Position numbers and translations under genes: made by a program
Notes under the pieces: model-generated
Databases searched by the model: none
What the model saw: only the letters and a program-made list of their open reading frames with translations
What the model was told of the DNA's origin: nothing
Shown here: positions 1-9,429 of the stretch, piece by piece
Layout: the number at the start of each line of letters is the position of its first letter
Position numbering within the stretch: the stretch's first letter is position 1
Assembly (NCBI GenBank): GCA_028710415.1
Contig: JAQTUE010000014.1
Coordinates: 62,001 to 126,000, forward strand
DNA length: 64,000 nt
Origin: Paludibacter sp.
Lineage (GTDB): Bacteria > Bacteroidota > Bacteroidia > Bacteroidales > Paludibacteraceae
Direction: 5' to 3'

Positions 1-188
1 TTGTCGGGAACCAGGTTTCCTTTTGATATAAAACTCTCAGCTTCAATACCTAACTCGCTTCGTTTCGCGATTTCTTCGCGCAATAAGTCACCCGTTGACA
101 AATGTTTCAACGAGTACTTTTCTACAATCAAATCGCTTTGTGTTCCTTTGCCACAACCCGGGGCACCACAAATAATAATGTTCAACAT
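1..188 (-). CDS. adk: Adenylate kinase, N-terminal part (3' end outside window)
   Basis: Cytoplasmic nucleoside monophosphate kinase interconverting ATP + AMP and 2 ADP. The minus-strand reading from the ATG at 186-188 begins [17 protein letters not shown], which carries the P-loop ([10 protein letters not shown], residues 8-17), followed by an NMP-binding start ([12 protein letters not shown]) typical of adk. Only the first 62 codons lie in the window. It follows hpt by 69 bases on the same strand, so the two purine-salvage genes are probably co-transcribed, an arrangement common in Bacteroidota. Identity is secure; nothing can be said about the LID domain or C-terminus. Confidence 0.95.
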   Translation of the reverse strand, partial: MLNIIICGAPGCGKGTQSDLIVEKYSLKHLSTGDLLREEIAKRSELGIEAESFISKGNLVPD

Positions 189-257
189 TTTTTACCTTTT
201 AATATATTAACTAAAATCAAGCCTTAAGGTACCTATTCCTCAAGGTTGATGGATGAT

Positions 258-797
258 TTATTCGGAAACTACTGTGTAAATATCTTTCAAATTGCGGCCG
301 TAGCCATCGTAATCCAACCCGTAACCAACGATAAAATCGTTTGGTATTTTCATGGCTACATAATCCACGGTGATGTCGCGTTGCAATGCATCCGGTTTCT
401 GCAGGAATGTGGCAACCCTTATTTCATTTGCGCCTTTAGCACGAAGCGAACTTAAGATCCGTTCCATGGTGATGCCCGTGTCCACTATATCTTCAACCAC
501 TACTACGTTGCGGCCTACAACGCTCTCATTAAGACCTATGATTTCTTTTACGGCTCCTGTGGTGTACAGGCCTTCGTACGAAGATAGCTTTATAAACGTA
601 ATTTCACAAGGAATATTCACGTTTTTCATTAAGTCGCCTGCAAACATAAATGCTCCATTCAGGACGCATATAAATAATGGGTTTTTATCCGCTACGTCAC
701 GGTTAATGTCGTCTGCCACTTTACGAACGGCAGCTAAAATCTCTGATTCAGGAATGGATAAAATGAATTTTTTATCTTTAATTTGAATTGTGTTCAT
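258..797 (-). CDS. hpt: Hypoxanthine phosphoribosyltransferase
   Basis: Salvages hypoxanthine and guanine to IMP and GMP using PRPP in the cytoplasm. The 179-residue protein has the normal family length and the PRPP-binding signature VVVVEDIVDTGIT near residues 98-110, preceded by the loop LNGAFMFAGDL and the flexible-loop region KLSSYEG. It starts with MNTIQIKDKKF, about 110 bases downstream of a -7-like box at 917-924. adk follows on the same strand, suggesting a salvage operon. No anomalies seen. Confidence 0.96.
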   Translation of the reverse strand: MNTIQIKDKKFILSIPESEILAAVRKVADDINRDVADKNPLFICVLNGAFMFAGDLMKNVNIPCEITFIKLSSYEGLYTTGAVKEIIGLNESVVGRNVVVVEDIVDTGITMERILSSLRAKGANEIRVATFLQKPDALQRDITVDYVAMKIPNDFIVGYGLDYDGYGRNLKDIYTVVSE

Positions 798-916
798 GAA
801 TGATACTGGTAAATTAGGACCTGAGGGTTATCTGTGTTGTTTTTAGTTTATTCTGATTCATTGTCAGTATTTCAATGGTCAAAGAAATATTTAGCCAATA
901 TCGATAAAAACATTTG

Positions 917-924
917 CAAAAGTA
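917..924 (-). promoter_or_regulatory. Putative hpt promoter -7 box
   Basis: On the minus strand the sequence reads TACTTTTG, matching the Bacteroidota sigma-ABfr -7 consensus TAnnTTTG. It implies a transcript start near 910 and a leader of about 110 nt before hpt. Inferred from the consensus only. Confidence 0.5.
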
Positions 925-967
925 CAAAAAAACATCCATTGCTGAAATGCTAATAATGTTAAGCAAA

Positions 968-1003
968 AAAAAGTCGCAATAATAAAGCTTATTGCGACTT
1001 TTT
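968..1003 (-). terminator. Terminator downstream of mdh
   Basis: Perfect 15-bp inverted repeat (968-982 with 989-1003; core AAGTCGCAATAA) with A/T-rich ends and a 6-base loop, starting 18 bases past the mdh stop codon. On the minus strand the stem ends in a T run, as in a rho-independent terminator. Confidence 0.85.
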
Positions 1004-1020
1004 AATCAGTTTAAGGAGTA

Positions 1021-1962
1021 TTACAATACTTTGATTTCTTTCAATACGTCGTTCGTGGCACGTACTGCAGCAGCGCTTTTTGCAAATAATGCTTTTTCTT
1101 CTGCATTGAGTTTGTAGTCAATGATTTCTTCTACACCGTCTTTGCCAATTACTACCGGCACACCGATGCAAATATCTGATTGATCATATTCGCCTTCCAG
1201 GTAAACACAGCAAGGGATAATTTTCTTTTGGTCGTGGATGATCGATTCTACCAGGTAAGCAGCAGCTGCTCCCGGAGCATACCAGGCTGAAGTACCAAGC
1301 AATGAAGTCAGGGTTGCACCACCTACCATGGTATCGGCAACTACTTTGTCCAATGTTTCTTTGTCCAGGATTTCGCTTACCGGACGGCCTTTGTAACCTG
1401 CAAAACGGGTCAATGGTATCATAGTGGTGTCACCATGTCCGCCGATCACCATGCCTTCAACTTCTGTTGGGTTGGCATTCAATGCTTTGCTTAAATAACA
1501 TTTGAAACGTGAGCTGTCAAGCGTTCCGCCCATACCAATGATTTTGTTCTTTGGAAGTCCGGTTGCTTTCAATGCCAGGTAAGTCATAGTATCCATTGGA
1601 TTGCTTACTACCACAATAATTGCATTTGGAGAGAATTTAAGAATGTTTTCAGCAACGCTTTTTACAATCCCTGCATTCACACCGATTAATTCTTCACGGG
1701 TCATTCCCGGTTTACGTGGAATACCTGAAGTGATCACTACAACATCAGAATTTGCTGTTTGTGCATAATCATTGGTGCAACCAACAATTTTAGAATCAAA
1801 ACCCAATAATGCAGCAGTCTGGAGGATATCCAACGCTTTTCCTTCCGATACACCTTCTTTTACGTCAAGCATTACAACCTGATCGGCTACTTCTTTAAAT
1901 GCTAGGACATTTGCACATGTGGCACCAACATTTCCGGCGCCTACTACAGTTACTTTTGACAT
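1021..1962 (-). CDS. mdh: Malate dehydrogenase
   Basis: Oxidises malate to oxaloacetate with NAD+ in the TCA/reductive branch. The 313-residue protein has the Rossmann motif GAGNVG (8-13), Asp33 at the end of beta-2 (NAD preference), the substrate-binding arginines R83 and R89 (IPRKPGMTR), R152, and the catalytic H176 in GGHGDT. The frame is open 20 codons further upstream, but that extension would contain the putative -7 box at 2012-2019 and lacks homology-like sequence, so the ATG at 1960-1962 (MSKVTVVGAG) is chosen. This is the LDH-like MDH subgroup common in Bacteroidota. It is divergently oriented from pgk and followed by its own terminator. Confidence 0.95.
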   Translation of the reverse strand: MSKVTVVGAGNVGATCANVLAFKEVADQVVMLDVKEGVSEGKALDILQTAALLGFDSKIVGCTNDYAQTANSDVVVITSGIPRKPGMTREELIGVNAGIVKSVAENILKFSPNAIIVVVSNPMDTMTYLALKATGLPKNKIIGMGGTLDSSRFKCYLSKALNANPTEVEGMVIGGHGDTTMIPLTRFAGYKGRPVSEILDKETLDKVVADTMVGGATLTSLLGTSAWYAPGAAAAYLVESIIHDQKKIIPCCVYLEGEYDQSDICIGVPVVIGKDGVEEIIDYKLNAEEKALFAKSAAAVRATNDVLKEIKVL

Positions 1963-2011
1963 GATAATTTTATTTTTTAATTGTTCAATTTTGTATTTTG
2001 ATTTCTGCTGA

Positions 2012-2019
2012 CAAAGATA
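2012..2019 (-). promoter_or_regulatory. Putative mdh promoter -7 box
   Basis: Minus-strand TATCTTTG, a perfect match to TAnnTTTG, about 50 bases upstream of the mdh start. It lies inside the longer open frame and so supports the shorter start. Confidence 0.6.
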
Positions 2020-2105
2020 CAATTATAAATCCATTAAAGAAAAATTTCTTTAATTTTTTTTCCAAATAAAAAACAGTGTTTTAAAGCGAAATTGAGTCCG
2101 GACAT

Positions 2106-2139
2106 TTTGGTGTAAATTATAAGATTATTTGTATCTTTG
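2106..2139 (+). promoter_or_regulatory. Putative pgk promoter
   Basis: TTTG at 2106-2109 (-33-like) and TATCTTTG at 2132-2139 (-7) with 22 bases between. The spacing is slightly longer than the usual 19-21. The predicted leader to the pgk ATG is about 55 nt. Confidence 0.6.
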
Positions 2140-2201
2140 TGGGCGTTAAAAGTATGGTTTAAAAGATAAATTAATTATCATTCATTCAAATAAATAACAA
2201 T

Positions 2202-3464
2202 ATGCAAACTATTGACAAATTTAATTTTGCAGGTAAAAGAGCATTCGTACGTGTCGATTTCAATGTGCCTTTGAACGAAAATTCTGAAATTACCGACGAC
2301 ACACGCATCCGGGCAGCTATGCCAACTTTGAAAAAAGTACTTTCGGATGGTGGTAGTGTTATCATTGCTTCACACATGGGCCGTCCTAAGAAAAATCCGG
2401 ACATGAAGTATTCTTTGAAAGCCATTTTAGCCCATGTATCCGAGTTGTTAGGTGTTGATGTAAAATTTGCTCCTGATTGTGCCAACGATGAAACTGCAAA
2501 AATGGCTGCGGCCCTGAAACCGGGTGAAGCCCTGTTACTCGAAAATCTTCGTTTCTACGAAGAAGAAGAAGGAAAACCCCGTCTTGCCGATACTGCTACT
2601 GACGAAGAAAAAGCAGCTGCAAAGAAAGTAACCAAGGAAAACCAAAAGAAATTTACTGCTACCCTGGCTTCTTATGCCGATTGTTATGTGAATGATGCCT
2701 TCGGTACTGCCCACCGTGCTCATGCTTCCACCGCATTGATCGCTAAGTATTTTGATGCCGACAGCAAAATGTTTGGATATTTGATGGAAAAGGAAGTGCT
2801 TGCCGTTCAAAAAATCATGACCGATACTGCCCGTCCTTTTACTGCTATCATGGGCGGATCTAAAGTATCTTCAAAAATCGAAATTATCGAAAACCTGCTT
2901 ACCAAAGTGGACAATTTGATTATTGCCGGTGGTATGACGTATACCTTCACCAAAGCATTGGGTGGTAAAATCGGTAATTCTATCTGCGAAGATGACAAAC
3001 TGGATCTTGCACTGGAATTATTGGAAAAAGCAAAAGCACAAAATGTGAAGATAGTACTTGCCGTAGATGCTAAAATTGCCGATGCCTTCAGCAACGAAGC
3101 TAACACCCAGTTTTTACCCGTAGACGAAATTCCTGATGGCTGGCAAGGTTTGGATATCGGTCCGCTTACCGAAAAAATCTTTGCCGATGTCATCGAAGCT
3201 TCCAAAACCATCCTGTGGAATGGTCCTACCGGAGTATTCGAATTCGATAACTTCACACATGGTTCATTGTCAGTTGGCCAGGCTATCGTCGAAGCTACCA
3301 AGAAAGGTGCTTTCTCGCTCGTTGGCGGTGGCGACTCAGTAGCTTGTGTCAATAAATTCGGTATTGCCGATCAGGTATCCTACGTATCAACTGGTGGTGG
3401 TGCATTGCTCGAAGCCATTGAAGGACGCGTTTTACCTGGAATCGAAGCTATCCGCGGATTCTAA
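2202..3464 (+). CDS. pgk: Phosphoglycerate kinase
   Basis: Glycolytic enzyme transferring the acyl phosphate of 1,3-bisphosphoglycerate to ADP. The 420-residue protein shows the N-terminal substrate motif RVDFNVPL, the basic-patch motif [28 protein letters not shown], the hinge segment MGGSKVSSK and the nucleotide-binding GGGDSVA loop near the C-terminus. Length is normal for bacterial PGK. It is monocistronic: its own promoter is at 2106-2139 and a strong terminator follows at 3504-3544. Confidence 0.97.
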   Translation: MQTIDKFNFAGKRAFVRVDFNVPLNENSEITDDTRIRAAMPTLKKVLSDGGSVIIASHMGRPKKNPDMKYSLKAILAHVSELLGVDVKFAPDCANDETAKMAAALKPGEALLLENLRFYEEEEGKPRLADTATDEEKAAAKKVTKENQKKFTATLASYADCYVNDAFGTAHRAHASTALIAKYFDADSKMFGYLMEKEVLAVQKIMTDTARPFTAIMGGSKVSSKIEIIENLLTKVDNLIIAGGMTYTFTKALGGKIGNSICEDDKLDLALELLEKAKAQNVKIVLAVDAKIADAFSNEANTQFLPVDEIPDGWQGLDIGPLTEKIFADVIEASKTILWNGPTGVFEFDNFTHGSLSVGQAIVEATKKGAFSLVGGGDSVACVNKFGIADQVSYVSTGGGALLEAIEGRVLPGIEAIRGF

Positions 3465-3503
3465 TTCATACTGTTTTCATTTTTTGTCTGAAATCTAATC
3501 CCT

Positions 3504-3544
3504 AAAAAGTGCCATTTGAATGTGTTTTCAAATGGCACTTTTTT
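3504..3544 (+). terminator. Terminator downstream of pgk
   Basis: Perfect stem 3507-3520 with 3527-3540 (AAGTGCCATTTGAA) extended by A and T runs, followed by TTTT. It lies 40 bases past the pgk stop. Confidence 0.92.
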
Positions 3545-3834
3545 GTGCAGGTGAGTCTGTTCGTTTTAGTTGCAACTTGTTGGCCCGATGAAAACAATTC
3601 GTATTAAAATCATTTGCCTGCAATTGGTTGTTCTCCCAATCTTTCGCATCCCTGCCTCCAACAACCTCAGGTCCTGCTTTGGCACTCAACTAACAGCAAA
3701 TTGCAGGTTTCCCAGATCCAACTCCTGAAATACTCCCAAACTGCTTTGTGCCTGATCCCATGGACGAATTGGCAGCCTTATATCAACACTTTGAAGTATC
3801 CACATTCCGTTTACCTTCCTTTCGCCCTTTGTTC

Positions 3835-3921
3835 AGGGTATAGAGAGGGTTGAGAGAGGGTTCAATGAGGTTTACCCCTCCGAACCCTCACTGAACCCTC
3901 TCTCAACCCTCTCTATACCCT
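3835..3921. repeat. Long GAGGGTT-type inverted repeat (copy 1)
   Basis: Two perfect 30-bp arms (3835-3864 and 3892-3921) built from GAGAGGGTTGA units surround a 27-base loop. The same motif family recurs at 26229-26302 and 54126-54223. The rest of 3545-3996 shows no credible gene: a 79-codon open frame at 3614-3853 has no recognisable features. The hairpin stands alone here, whereas the other two copies sit upstream of DUF6266 genes. Confidence 0.85.
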
Positions 3922-3996
3922 CACTGAACCCAGAACAAAAGAAGACCAAAAGTAATCCAACTTAAACAAAGTCGATTCAGACATTGCTTCCATTCT

Positions 3997-4045
3997 ATCA
4001 CAAAAAAATAAGGCTGCGAATCTCGCAGCCTTATTTTTTTGTGAT
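3997..4045 (-). terminator. Terminator of the atp operon
   Basis: Perfect 23-bp stem (3997-4019 with 4023-4045; core AAGGCTGCGA) with a 3-base loop and flanking A/T runs, 10 bases beyond the atpG stop. The symmetry would allow function in both directions. Confidence 0.9.
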
Positions 4046-4054
4046 ACTTTATTT

Positions 4055-4921
4055 TTAATTCTGTCCGAATGAACCACCAATGATATCAAGTAATTCGTTG
4101 GTTATAGCCTGCTGACGCGACTTATTGTATTGGAGCGATAATTCCTGTAGCAAATCGGTTGCATTGTCCGTAGCGGTCTGCATGGCCATTGTTCGTGCTG
4201 CATGCTCGGAAGCATTTGAATCCAGCAAGGCAGTGTAGATTTTTAAACGGAGTACTTTAGGGATTAACTCGGCCATGATAGTCTCACGGTCAGGTTCCAC
4301 AATGTAATCAAGAGCCACTGTACCTTTTTCAGCCGGTTTAAGTTGTATCGGTAATAAGGTTTCCTCTGTCAACACCTGGGTACTTTTACTCTTAAAATGG
4401 TGATAAATCAGTTCTACCCGATCAATATCCTTGTTCATAAACAAACGCATGATATCATCAGCCATAGTTAAGGCGGCCAGATAGCTTGGCTTATCGGCCA
4501 TGACGTCAAAATTACTCTGGGGTTCAAGACCGGACTTACGGCTTGTCTTTGCAACTTTCTTCCCAATTGGGTATACCAGTATGCTTTCAACACCCGTTGC
4601 TTTGTAACGGTCAATGGCCTGGCTTAATCGTTTTGATACATTGGTGTTGAAGCTTCCGCATAAACTTGAATTGGAGGAGAATACTACGATAGCCACCCGT
4701 TTCACTTCACGTATTTCGGCATAAACCGATGCATTATCATCCTCAGCACTCAAAAAGTTATTCAACAGACCATTTAATCGTTGCTCATACGGGAAAAGAT
4801 TCTCGATGGACCGTTGTGCTTTACGCAATTTTGCAGAAGACACCATCTTCATTGCTGATGTGATCTTCTGAGTCGACTTGACAGACTGTATGCGCGATTT
4901 TATTTCCTTTAATGAAGCCAT
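4055..4921 (-). CDS. atpG: ATP synthase F1 subunit gamma
   Basis: Central rotor shaft of F1, coupling c-ring rotation to catalysis in the beta subunits. The 288-residue sequence opens with MASLKEIKSRIQSVKSTQKITSAMKMVSSAKL, the classical gamma N-terminal helix, and ends with the partner C-terminal helix (the region around ATDNATDLLQELSLQYNKSR, then QQAITNELLDIIGG). It is the last gene of the operon, 116 bases after atpA, and is followed at once by a strong terminator. No anomalies in the protein. Confidence 0.96.
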   Translation of the reverse strand: MASLKEIKSRIQSVKSTQKITSAMKMVSSAKLRKAQRSIENLFPYEQRLNGLLNNFLSAEDDNASVYAEIREVKRVAIVVFSSNSSLCGSFNTNVSKRLSQAIDRYKATGVESILVYPIGKKVAKTSRKSGLEPQSNFDVMADKPSYLAALTMADDIMRLFMNKDIDRVELIYHHFKSKSTQVLTEETLLPIQLKPAEKGTVALDYIVEPDRETIMAELIPKVLRLKIYTALLDSNASEHAARTMAMQTATDNATDLLQELSLQYNKSRQQAITNELLDIIGGSFGQN

Positions 4922-4925
4922 AATT

Positions 4926-5040
4926 CAATTTACAATTTACAATTTTACAATTTACAATTTAATATTGAAAACGATAAATCTGCAAAAACTAATAACTCTT
5001 GACTGATATCTACCTACTACCTACTACAAACTACCTACTA
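4926..5040. repeat. Heptamer tandem repeats between atpA and atpG
   Basis: Two short arrays fill most of the spacer: TACAATT units at 4926-4960 and CTACCTA units at 5010-5040. Both have a period of about 7 bases with small slips. No open frame or hairpin explains them. Similar arrays with other heptamers lie in other spacers of the same operon. Confidence 0.8.
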
Positions 5041-6627
5041 TAAAATAGCTACTCTCTTAGCCACTTCTCCGGCTACTTTCTCAATAATCGCAGATACTTC
5101 GTCGTTCATAGCACCTTTCTTGATGATATCGAGTACATCAGACTGATGGGATAATTCAAGCACCATTAAAAATTCTTTCTGGAATTCCTGTACTTTGTTA
5201 ATTGGTACATTCGACAACAAACCATGTGTACCACAATAGAGTACTGCCACCTGTTTTTCAACAGACATTGGGGTATGTAAAGCCTGAACAAGTAAACGGG
5301 TGTTTTTTTGACCTTTATCAATTGTCATGGCAGTTACCGGATCCATATCACCACCAAATTTGGTAAATGCTTCCAGTTCGCGGAATTGTGCCTGATCCAT
5401 TTTTAAGGTGCCTGCTACTTTCTTCATAGCTTTGATCTGTGCATTACCACCTACACGGGATACCGAGATCCCTACATTGATAGCGGGACGGTTTCCCTGG
5501 TTGAATAAGTCAGTATCCAGGAATATCTGACCATCGGTAATCGAAATTACGTTGGTAGGAATGTATGCTGATACGTCACCTGCCTGTGTTTCAATAATAG
5601 GTAAGGCTGTCAATGAACCACCACCTTTTACTCTCCCTTTCAGGCTTTCAGGTAAATCGTTCATTTGTTCGGCTACTTCCTGTTGCGAAATGACACGGGC
5701 TGCTCTTTCAAGCAAACGGGAGTGAAGATAGAAGATATCACCCGGATAAGCTTCACGTCCTGAAGGACGACGAAGAATCAGGGATACTTCACGGTATGCT
5801 ACTGCCTGTTTTGATAAATCATCATAAACCACCAAAGCATGTCGACCGGTGTCGCGGAAGAATTCTCCAATGGTTGCACCGGCAAATGGTGCATAATATT
5901 GTAATGCAGCAGGATCGGATGCACTGGCAGCCACAATTGTGGTATATTCCATGGCACCGTGTTCCTGTAAGGTATTTAATATCGTAGCAACTGTTGATCC
6001 TTTTTGGCCAATGGCAACATAGATACAATATACAGGATCGCCTGCGTCAAAATTTGATCTCTGATTAATAATTGCATCGATAGCAACACTTGTTTTTCCG
6101 GTCTGACGGTCGCCGATAATAAGCTCACGTTGTCCACGGCCAATGGGAATCATGGCATCGATAGCTTTTAGTCCGGTTTGTAAAGGTTGATTTACCGGTT
6201 GTCTGTAGATTACCCCCGGTGCTTTACGTTCAAGTGGTAATTCAATCATTTCACCGGTCAGTTTTCCTTTGCCATCAATCGGTTCGCCAAGTGGATTGAT
6301 AACCCTGCCAAGCATTCCTTCGCCTACCTGAATTGAGGCAACACGTTTGGTACGCTTTACGGTAAATCCTTCCTTAATCTCGTTGGTAGGTCCAAGAAGT
6401 ACTGCCCCAACGTTATCTTCTTCCAGATTCATTACGATGGCCTTCATTCCGTTCTCAAATTCCAACAATTCATTGGCTTCGGCATTGCGTAGCCCATAAA
6501 TACGAACTACACCATCACTGACCTGCAGCACGGTACCTACTTCGTCAAACTGAACACTGGTGTCAATTCCTTCGAGTTGCATCCGAAGAATTTCAGATAC
6601 TTCGCTCACCTTTATATTATCAGACAT
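5038..6627 (-). CDS. atpA: ATP synthase F1 subunit alpha
   Basis: Non-catalytic nucleotide-binding subunit of the F1 hexamer. The 529 residues include the N-terminal beta-barrel ([14 protein letters not shown]), the P-loop GDRQTGKT, the Walker B region ([13 protein letters not shown]) and the family signature [13 protein letters not shown] containing the arginine finger. Length is standard. It lies between atpH (143-base spacer) and atpG on the same strand. The last codons overlap the end of the heptamer repeat at 5010-5040. Confidence 0.97.
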   Translation of the reverse strand: MSDNIKVSEVSEILRMQLEGIDTSVQFDEVGTVLQVSDGVVRIYGLRNAEANELLEFENGMKAIVMNLEEDNVGAVLLGPTNEIKEGFTVKRTKRVASIQVGEGMLGRVINPLGEPIDGKGKLTGEMIELPLERKAPGVIYRQPVNQPLQTGLKAIDAMIPIGRGQRELIIGDRQTGKTSVAIDAIINQRSNFDAGDPVYCIYVAIGQKGSTVATILNTLQEHGAMEYTTIVAASASDPAALQYYAPFAGATIGEFFRDTGRHALVVYDDLSKQAVAYREVSLILRRPSGREAYPGDIFYLHSRLLERAARVISQQEVAEQMNDLPESLKGRVKGGGSLTALPIIETQAGDVSAYIPTNVISITDGQIFLDTDLFNQGNRPAINVGISVSRVGGNAQIKAMKKVAGTLKMDQAQFRELEAFTKFGGDMDPVTAMTIDKGQKNTRLLVQALHTPMSVEKQVAVLYCGTHGLLSNVPINKVQEFQKEFLMVLELSHQSDVLDIIKKGAMNDEVSAIIEKVAGEVAKRVAIL

Positions 6628-6769
6628 CTTTTAATTATTTACTATTTAATTATTTACCATTTACTATTTCTTTGATGTAATAAATGGAGTAGATCTTAAT
6701 TTAATATTTTCAGTACGCTTACTATACCTGTCTTTCAATGGTAAATGGTAAATCTGAAAATGGTAAATG
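6628..6769. repeat. Heptamer-like repeats between atpH and atpA
   Basis: The spacer holds TTTACTA/TTAATTA-like units at 6628-6668 and GGTAAAT units at 6739-6769, again with a period of about 7. No gene or terminator is visible. Confidence 0.65.
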
Positions 6770-6770
6770 T

Positions 6771-7325
6771 TTAGACGATTTTGTTATTCTTTTCAATGTA
6801 TTCATTCTTAATCCTGCGGAGTTGGCCTGATATACTGGCATCCCAACGTACAAAATCTACTTCGAACATGAAACCTCCCAGGATTGCAGGATCAATTACT
6901 TTTTCCATTTCAATGGTTCCACCTGTAGTATTTTCCACCATAGCCATCAACCTTTTCTCAGTTGAAACATTTACCGGAGAAGCTGTGGTCAGTTTCCCGT
7001 AATGGATGTTTTTTTGCTTCCTGAATAAGTCGATATATTTAAGTGCAACAGAGAGTAAGAATTTTTCGCGGTTGTTATCCAATAACAAATCAACAAATTT
7101 CTCAAAAGGCTTGCAGACTTTTCCTCCGGCTGCCATGACAATGATTTTCCGTTTTTCGGCTTTCGCCAAAACAGGATTGTCAAGCACTGTCCTCAATTCA
7201 CTGAATTGAAAATAACTTTTGACAATTGCCTTTGATTCAGTGTATACGCTTTCCTGTAAATCACTTACATTGGCAAAATCCAACAGTGCGGTTGCATATC
7301 GAGCTGGAATAAGTCCTGTATTCAT
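6771..7325 (-). CDS. atpH: ATP synthase F1 subunit delta
   Basis: Part of the peripheral stalk connecting F1 to the b dimer. The 184-residue protein has the OSCP/delta fold pattern: N-terminal helical domain starting LIPARYATALLDFA, and the C-terminal signature region (TTGGTIEMEKVIDPAILGGF; then RWDASISGQLRRIK). It starts 6 bases after the atpF stop, so the two are probably translationally coupled. Length is typical. Confidence 0.94.
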   Translation of the reverse strand: MNTGLIPARYATALLDFANVSDLQESVYTESKAIVKSYFQFSELRTVLDNPVLAKAEKRKIIVMAAGGKVCKPFEKFVDLLLDNNREKFLLSVALKYIDLFRKQKNIHYGKLTTASPVNVSTEKRLMAMVENTTGGTIEMEKVIDPAILGGFMFEVDFVRWDASISGQLRRIKNEYIEKNNKIV

Positions 7326-7331
7326 GTTGGA

Positions 7332-7832
7332 TTATGATTTAGAAATATTAATTTCATCGAGCAATCGATTAATCATATTCAGTTGCTCATCTTTCTTTTC
7401 CAATTGACCACGCAGCACTTTCTCAGCAATGTCCACTGATAATTCAGCTACCTGGCGACGAATGTCACGAATGGCATCTTCCTTTTCAACCAGAATTTGT
7501 TTTCTTGCTTCTGTTACAATTTTAGCCGCTTCAACGCTTGCCTTTTCTTTTGCATCCTTGATCAGCAAGTCGCGGGTCTGGGCAGCTTCATTCATGATTT
7601 TCACCTGCTCACGGCGGGCATTATCCACAATAGCTTCACCTTCGAATTTTACACTTGCTAATTCTTCATGTGCTTGCTTGGCAATACTTAATGAATTATC
7701 GATGTATGCTTTCCGGTCTTCCACCATTTTAATAATAACGGGAAAACCATATTTTACAAGGATAAATGCAACTATTCCGAATGAAAGAAACATCCAGAAT
7801 AACAGACCGGAATCAGGCAATAATAACGACAT
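7332..7832 (-). CDS. atpF: ATP synthase Fo subunit b
   Basis: Peripheral stalk subunit anchored in the membrane. One N-terminal membrane segment (GLLFWMFLSFGIVAFILVKYG, about residues 8-28) is followed by a long charged helix with coiled-coil character (EDRKAYIDNSLSIAKQAHEEL onward) to the end at residue 166. This is the normal architecture and length. It lies between atpE (139-base spacer) and atpH. Confidence 0.95.
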   Translation of the reverse strand: MSLLLPDSGLLFWMFLSFGIVAFILVKYGFPVIIKMVEDRKAYIDNSLSIAKQAHEELASVKFEGEAIVDNARREQVKIMNEAAQTRDLLIKDAKEKASVEAAKIVTEARKQILVEKEDAIRDIRRQVAELSVDIAEKVLRGQLEKKDEQLNMINRLLDEINISKS

Positions 7833-7844
7833 AACTCAATTGAT

Positions 7845-7960
7845 TTACAATTTTACATTTTACGATTTATAATTGGCAGTACAAACCTGTCAATCAAAAT
7901 TAGTAAAGACTCTTGACTTTAGAACTTTGACTTTTGTCCTTTGACCTTCGACCTATGACA
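7845..7960. repeat. Heptamer-like repeats between atpE and atpF
   Basis: TTTACAA/TTTACAT units at 7845-7875 and a degenerate TTTGACT/CTTTGAC array at 7909-7960. The unit is again about 7 bases. Nothing else is recognisable in the 139-base spacer. Confidence 0.6.
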
Positions 7961-7971
7961 GGAACCTAAGA

Positions 7972-8220
7972 TTAAAGAATAAAACCACAAACTACGATAG
8001 CAAACAGAGCAGCACCTTCTACAAGGGCAGCAGCAATAATCATAGATAAACGAATATCCGATCCTGCTTCCGGTTGACGGGCAATACCGTCCATGGCAGA
8101 TCCACCAATACGACCAATACCAAGACCTGCACCAATAACAGCAAGACCAGCTCCAAGACCTGCACCTAATTTAGCTAAACCTGCTCCAGCGGCAGCTTGT
8201 AATAAAATTGTCAGTAACAT
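7972..8220 (-). CDS. atpE: ATP synthase Fo subunit c
   Basis: Ring-forming proteolipid of 82 residues with two membrane helices. Helix 1 is rich in Gly/Ala (GAGLGAGLAVIGAGLG), the polar loop is RQPEAG, and the ion-binding carboxylate is E68 in ALVEGAAL of helix 2. The context of E68 and a Gly-rich helix 1 without the Gln typical of Na+-binding rings suggest proton coupling, though this is inference. It lies between atpB and atpF. Confidence 0.96.
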   Translation of the reverse strand: MLLTILLQAAAGAGLAKLGAGLGAGLAVIGAGLGIGRIGGSAMDGIARQPEAGSDIRLSMIIAAALVEGAALFAIVVCGFIL

Positions 8221-8340
8221 AATTTTTCTTATTTATGCCCCTATTTTTCTCCATCAACTGACGGATACAATAAAGACTGAGTTTTTAATAATTTAATTTT
8301 ATTCTTTCTATATTTAATCCCGGAAGGGATATACTGATTA

Positions 8341-9429
8341 TTATTCGTGAACTTCTTTTGCATGGTGCGGTTCCACCCGTGCCAATCCGATAAATACTGC
8401 TGAAAGCAAAACAAATACATACGCTTGTATATAGGCTACCAACACTTCAACTAAATTTATGAACACGGTAAATAATACCGAAACGACGGTCATACTTGTA
8501 TTCATGGCCGGACCTAAGCTAACAGTGACAAACACCAGGCAAGTCAGGCCTAACACTATGGAGTGTCCGGCAAGCATATTGGCAAAGAGACGAATCATTA
8601 ATGCGAATGGCTTAGTGAAAACTCCTACCAACTCAATAGCCGGCATTAATGGTAGCGGTACTTTCAACCACAATGGAACATCAGGCCAGAATATCTCTCT
8701 CCAGTATTCTTTTGTCCCGAATATATTTACAATTATGAACGTGCATATTGCGAGAGTAAAGGTAATAGCGATATTACCGGTTACATTTGCTCCCCCTGGA
8801 AATACAGGGATAATGCCCATTAAGTTATTGAGAAATATAAAAAAGAATACAGTCAGCAAGTATGGGGAAAACTTTTTATAATCTTTCCCGATACAAGGTT
8901 TGATAACGTCATCATTTATGTTCATGATAAACATTTCCATAAATCCAACAAACCCTTTTTTTGACTCATACGTATCTTTCTTGTACGAGCGGGCTACCAT
9001 CAATATGATGAAGATAAGCAGTGAACTGTTGAATAACAACGACAACACCACTTTTGTAATCGAAATATCAAAAGGTTTTACTTCATTTCCCTGAGCATCT
9101 TTCTCTACAATTTTACCTTTGTACTTTCCTTCAGCAGCAATGCTTAACCCATCATGTTCAGCTCCTTCGTGAAAAGCAGAAGACATAAACACATGCCATC
9201 CGGTTGTCTGGCTGTAAACTATTACAGGAAGTGGAATGGCAATGTCAGTATCCCCGATTTTAGTGATATGCCAGATGTACGAGTCTGCCAGGTGTTCCAG
9301 AATAAGTTCTTTCACATCCAGCTTTTCTTTTGGTTTTTCTGCCTGTACAGGTTCATTTGCCAGGACAACCGATCCTGATAATAAAACAAATATTGCTATC
9401 AGGCTTAATATCTTACGTAAGCTATTCAT
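8341..9429 (-). CDS. atpB: ATP synthase Fo subunit a, long Bacteroidota form
   Basis: Stator subunit forming the half-channels next to the c ring. The 362-residue protein is longer than E. coli subunit a because of an N-terminal signal-like helix (ILSLIAIFVLLSGSVVLA) and about 100 extracytoplasmic residues before the first core helix, an extension usual in Bacteroidota. The essential arginine helix is seen in LMIRLFANMLAGH, followed by the C-terminal helix VLVAYIQAYVFVLLSAVFIGLA. Its start overlaps the upstream small membrane gene by 8 bases, implying coupling. Confidence 0.95.
   Translation of the reverse strand: MNSLRKILSLIAIFVLLSGSVVLANEPVQAEKPKEKLDVKELILEHLADSYIWHITKIGDTDIAIPLPVIVYSQTTGWHVFMSSAFHEGAEHDGLSIAAEGKYKGKIVEKDAQGNEVKPFDISITKVVLSLLFNSSLLIFIILMVARSYKKDTYESKKGFVGFMEMFIMNINDDVIKPCIGKDYKKFSPYLLTVFFFIFLNNLMGIIPVFPGGANVTGNIAITFTLAICTFIIVNIFGTKEYWREIFWPDVPLWLKVPLPLMPAIELVGVFTKPFALMIRLFANMLAGHSIVLGLTCLVFVTVSLGPAMNTSMTVVSVLFTVFINLVEVLVAYIQAYVFVLLSAVFIGLARVEPHHAKEVHE

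Noticed and set aside
3614..3853. 79-codon open frame on the plus strand between pgk and atpG
   Set aside because: No domain, signal or codon pattern of a real gene; it runs into the GAGGGTT hairpin.
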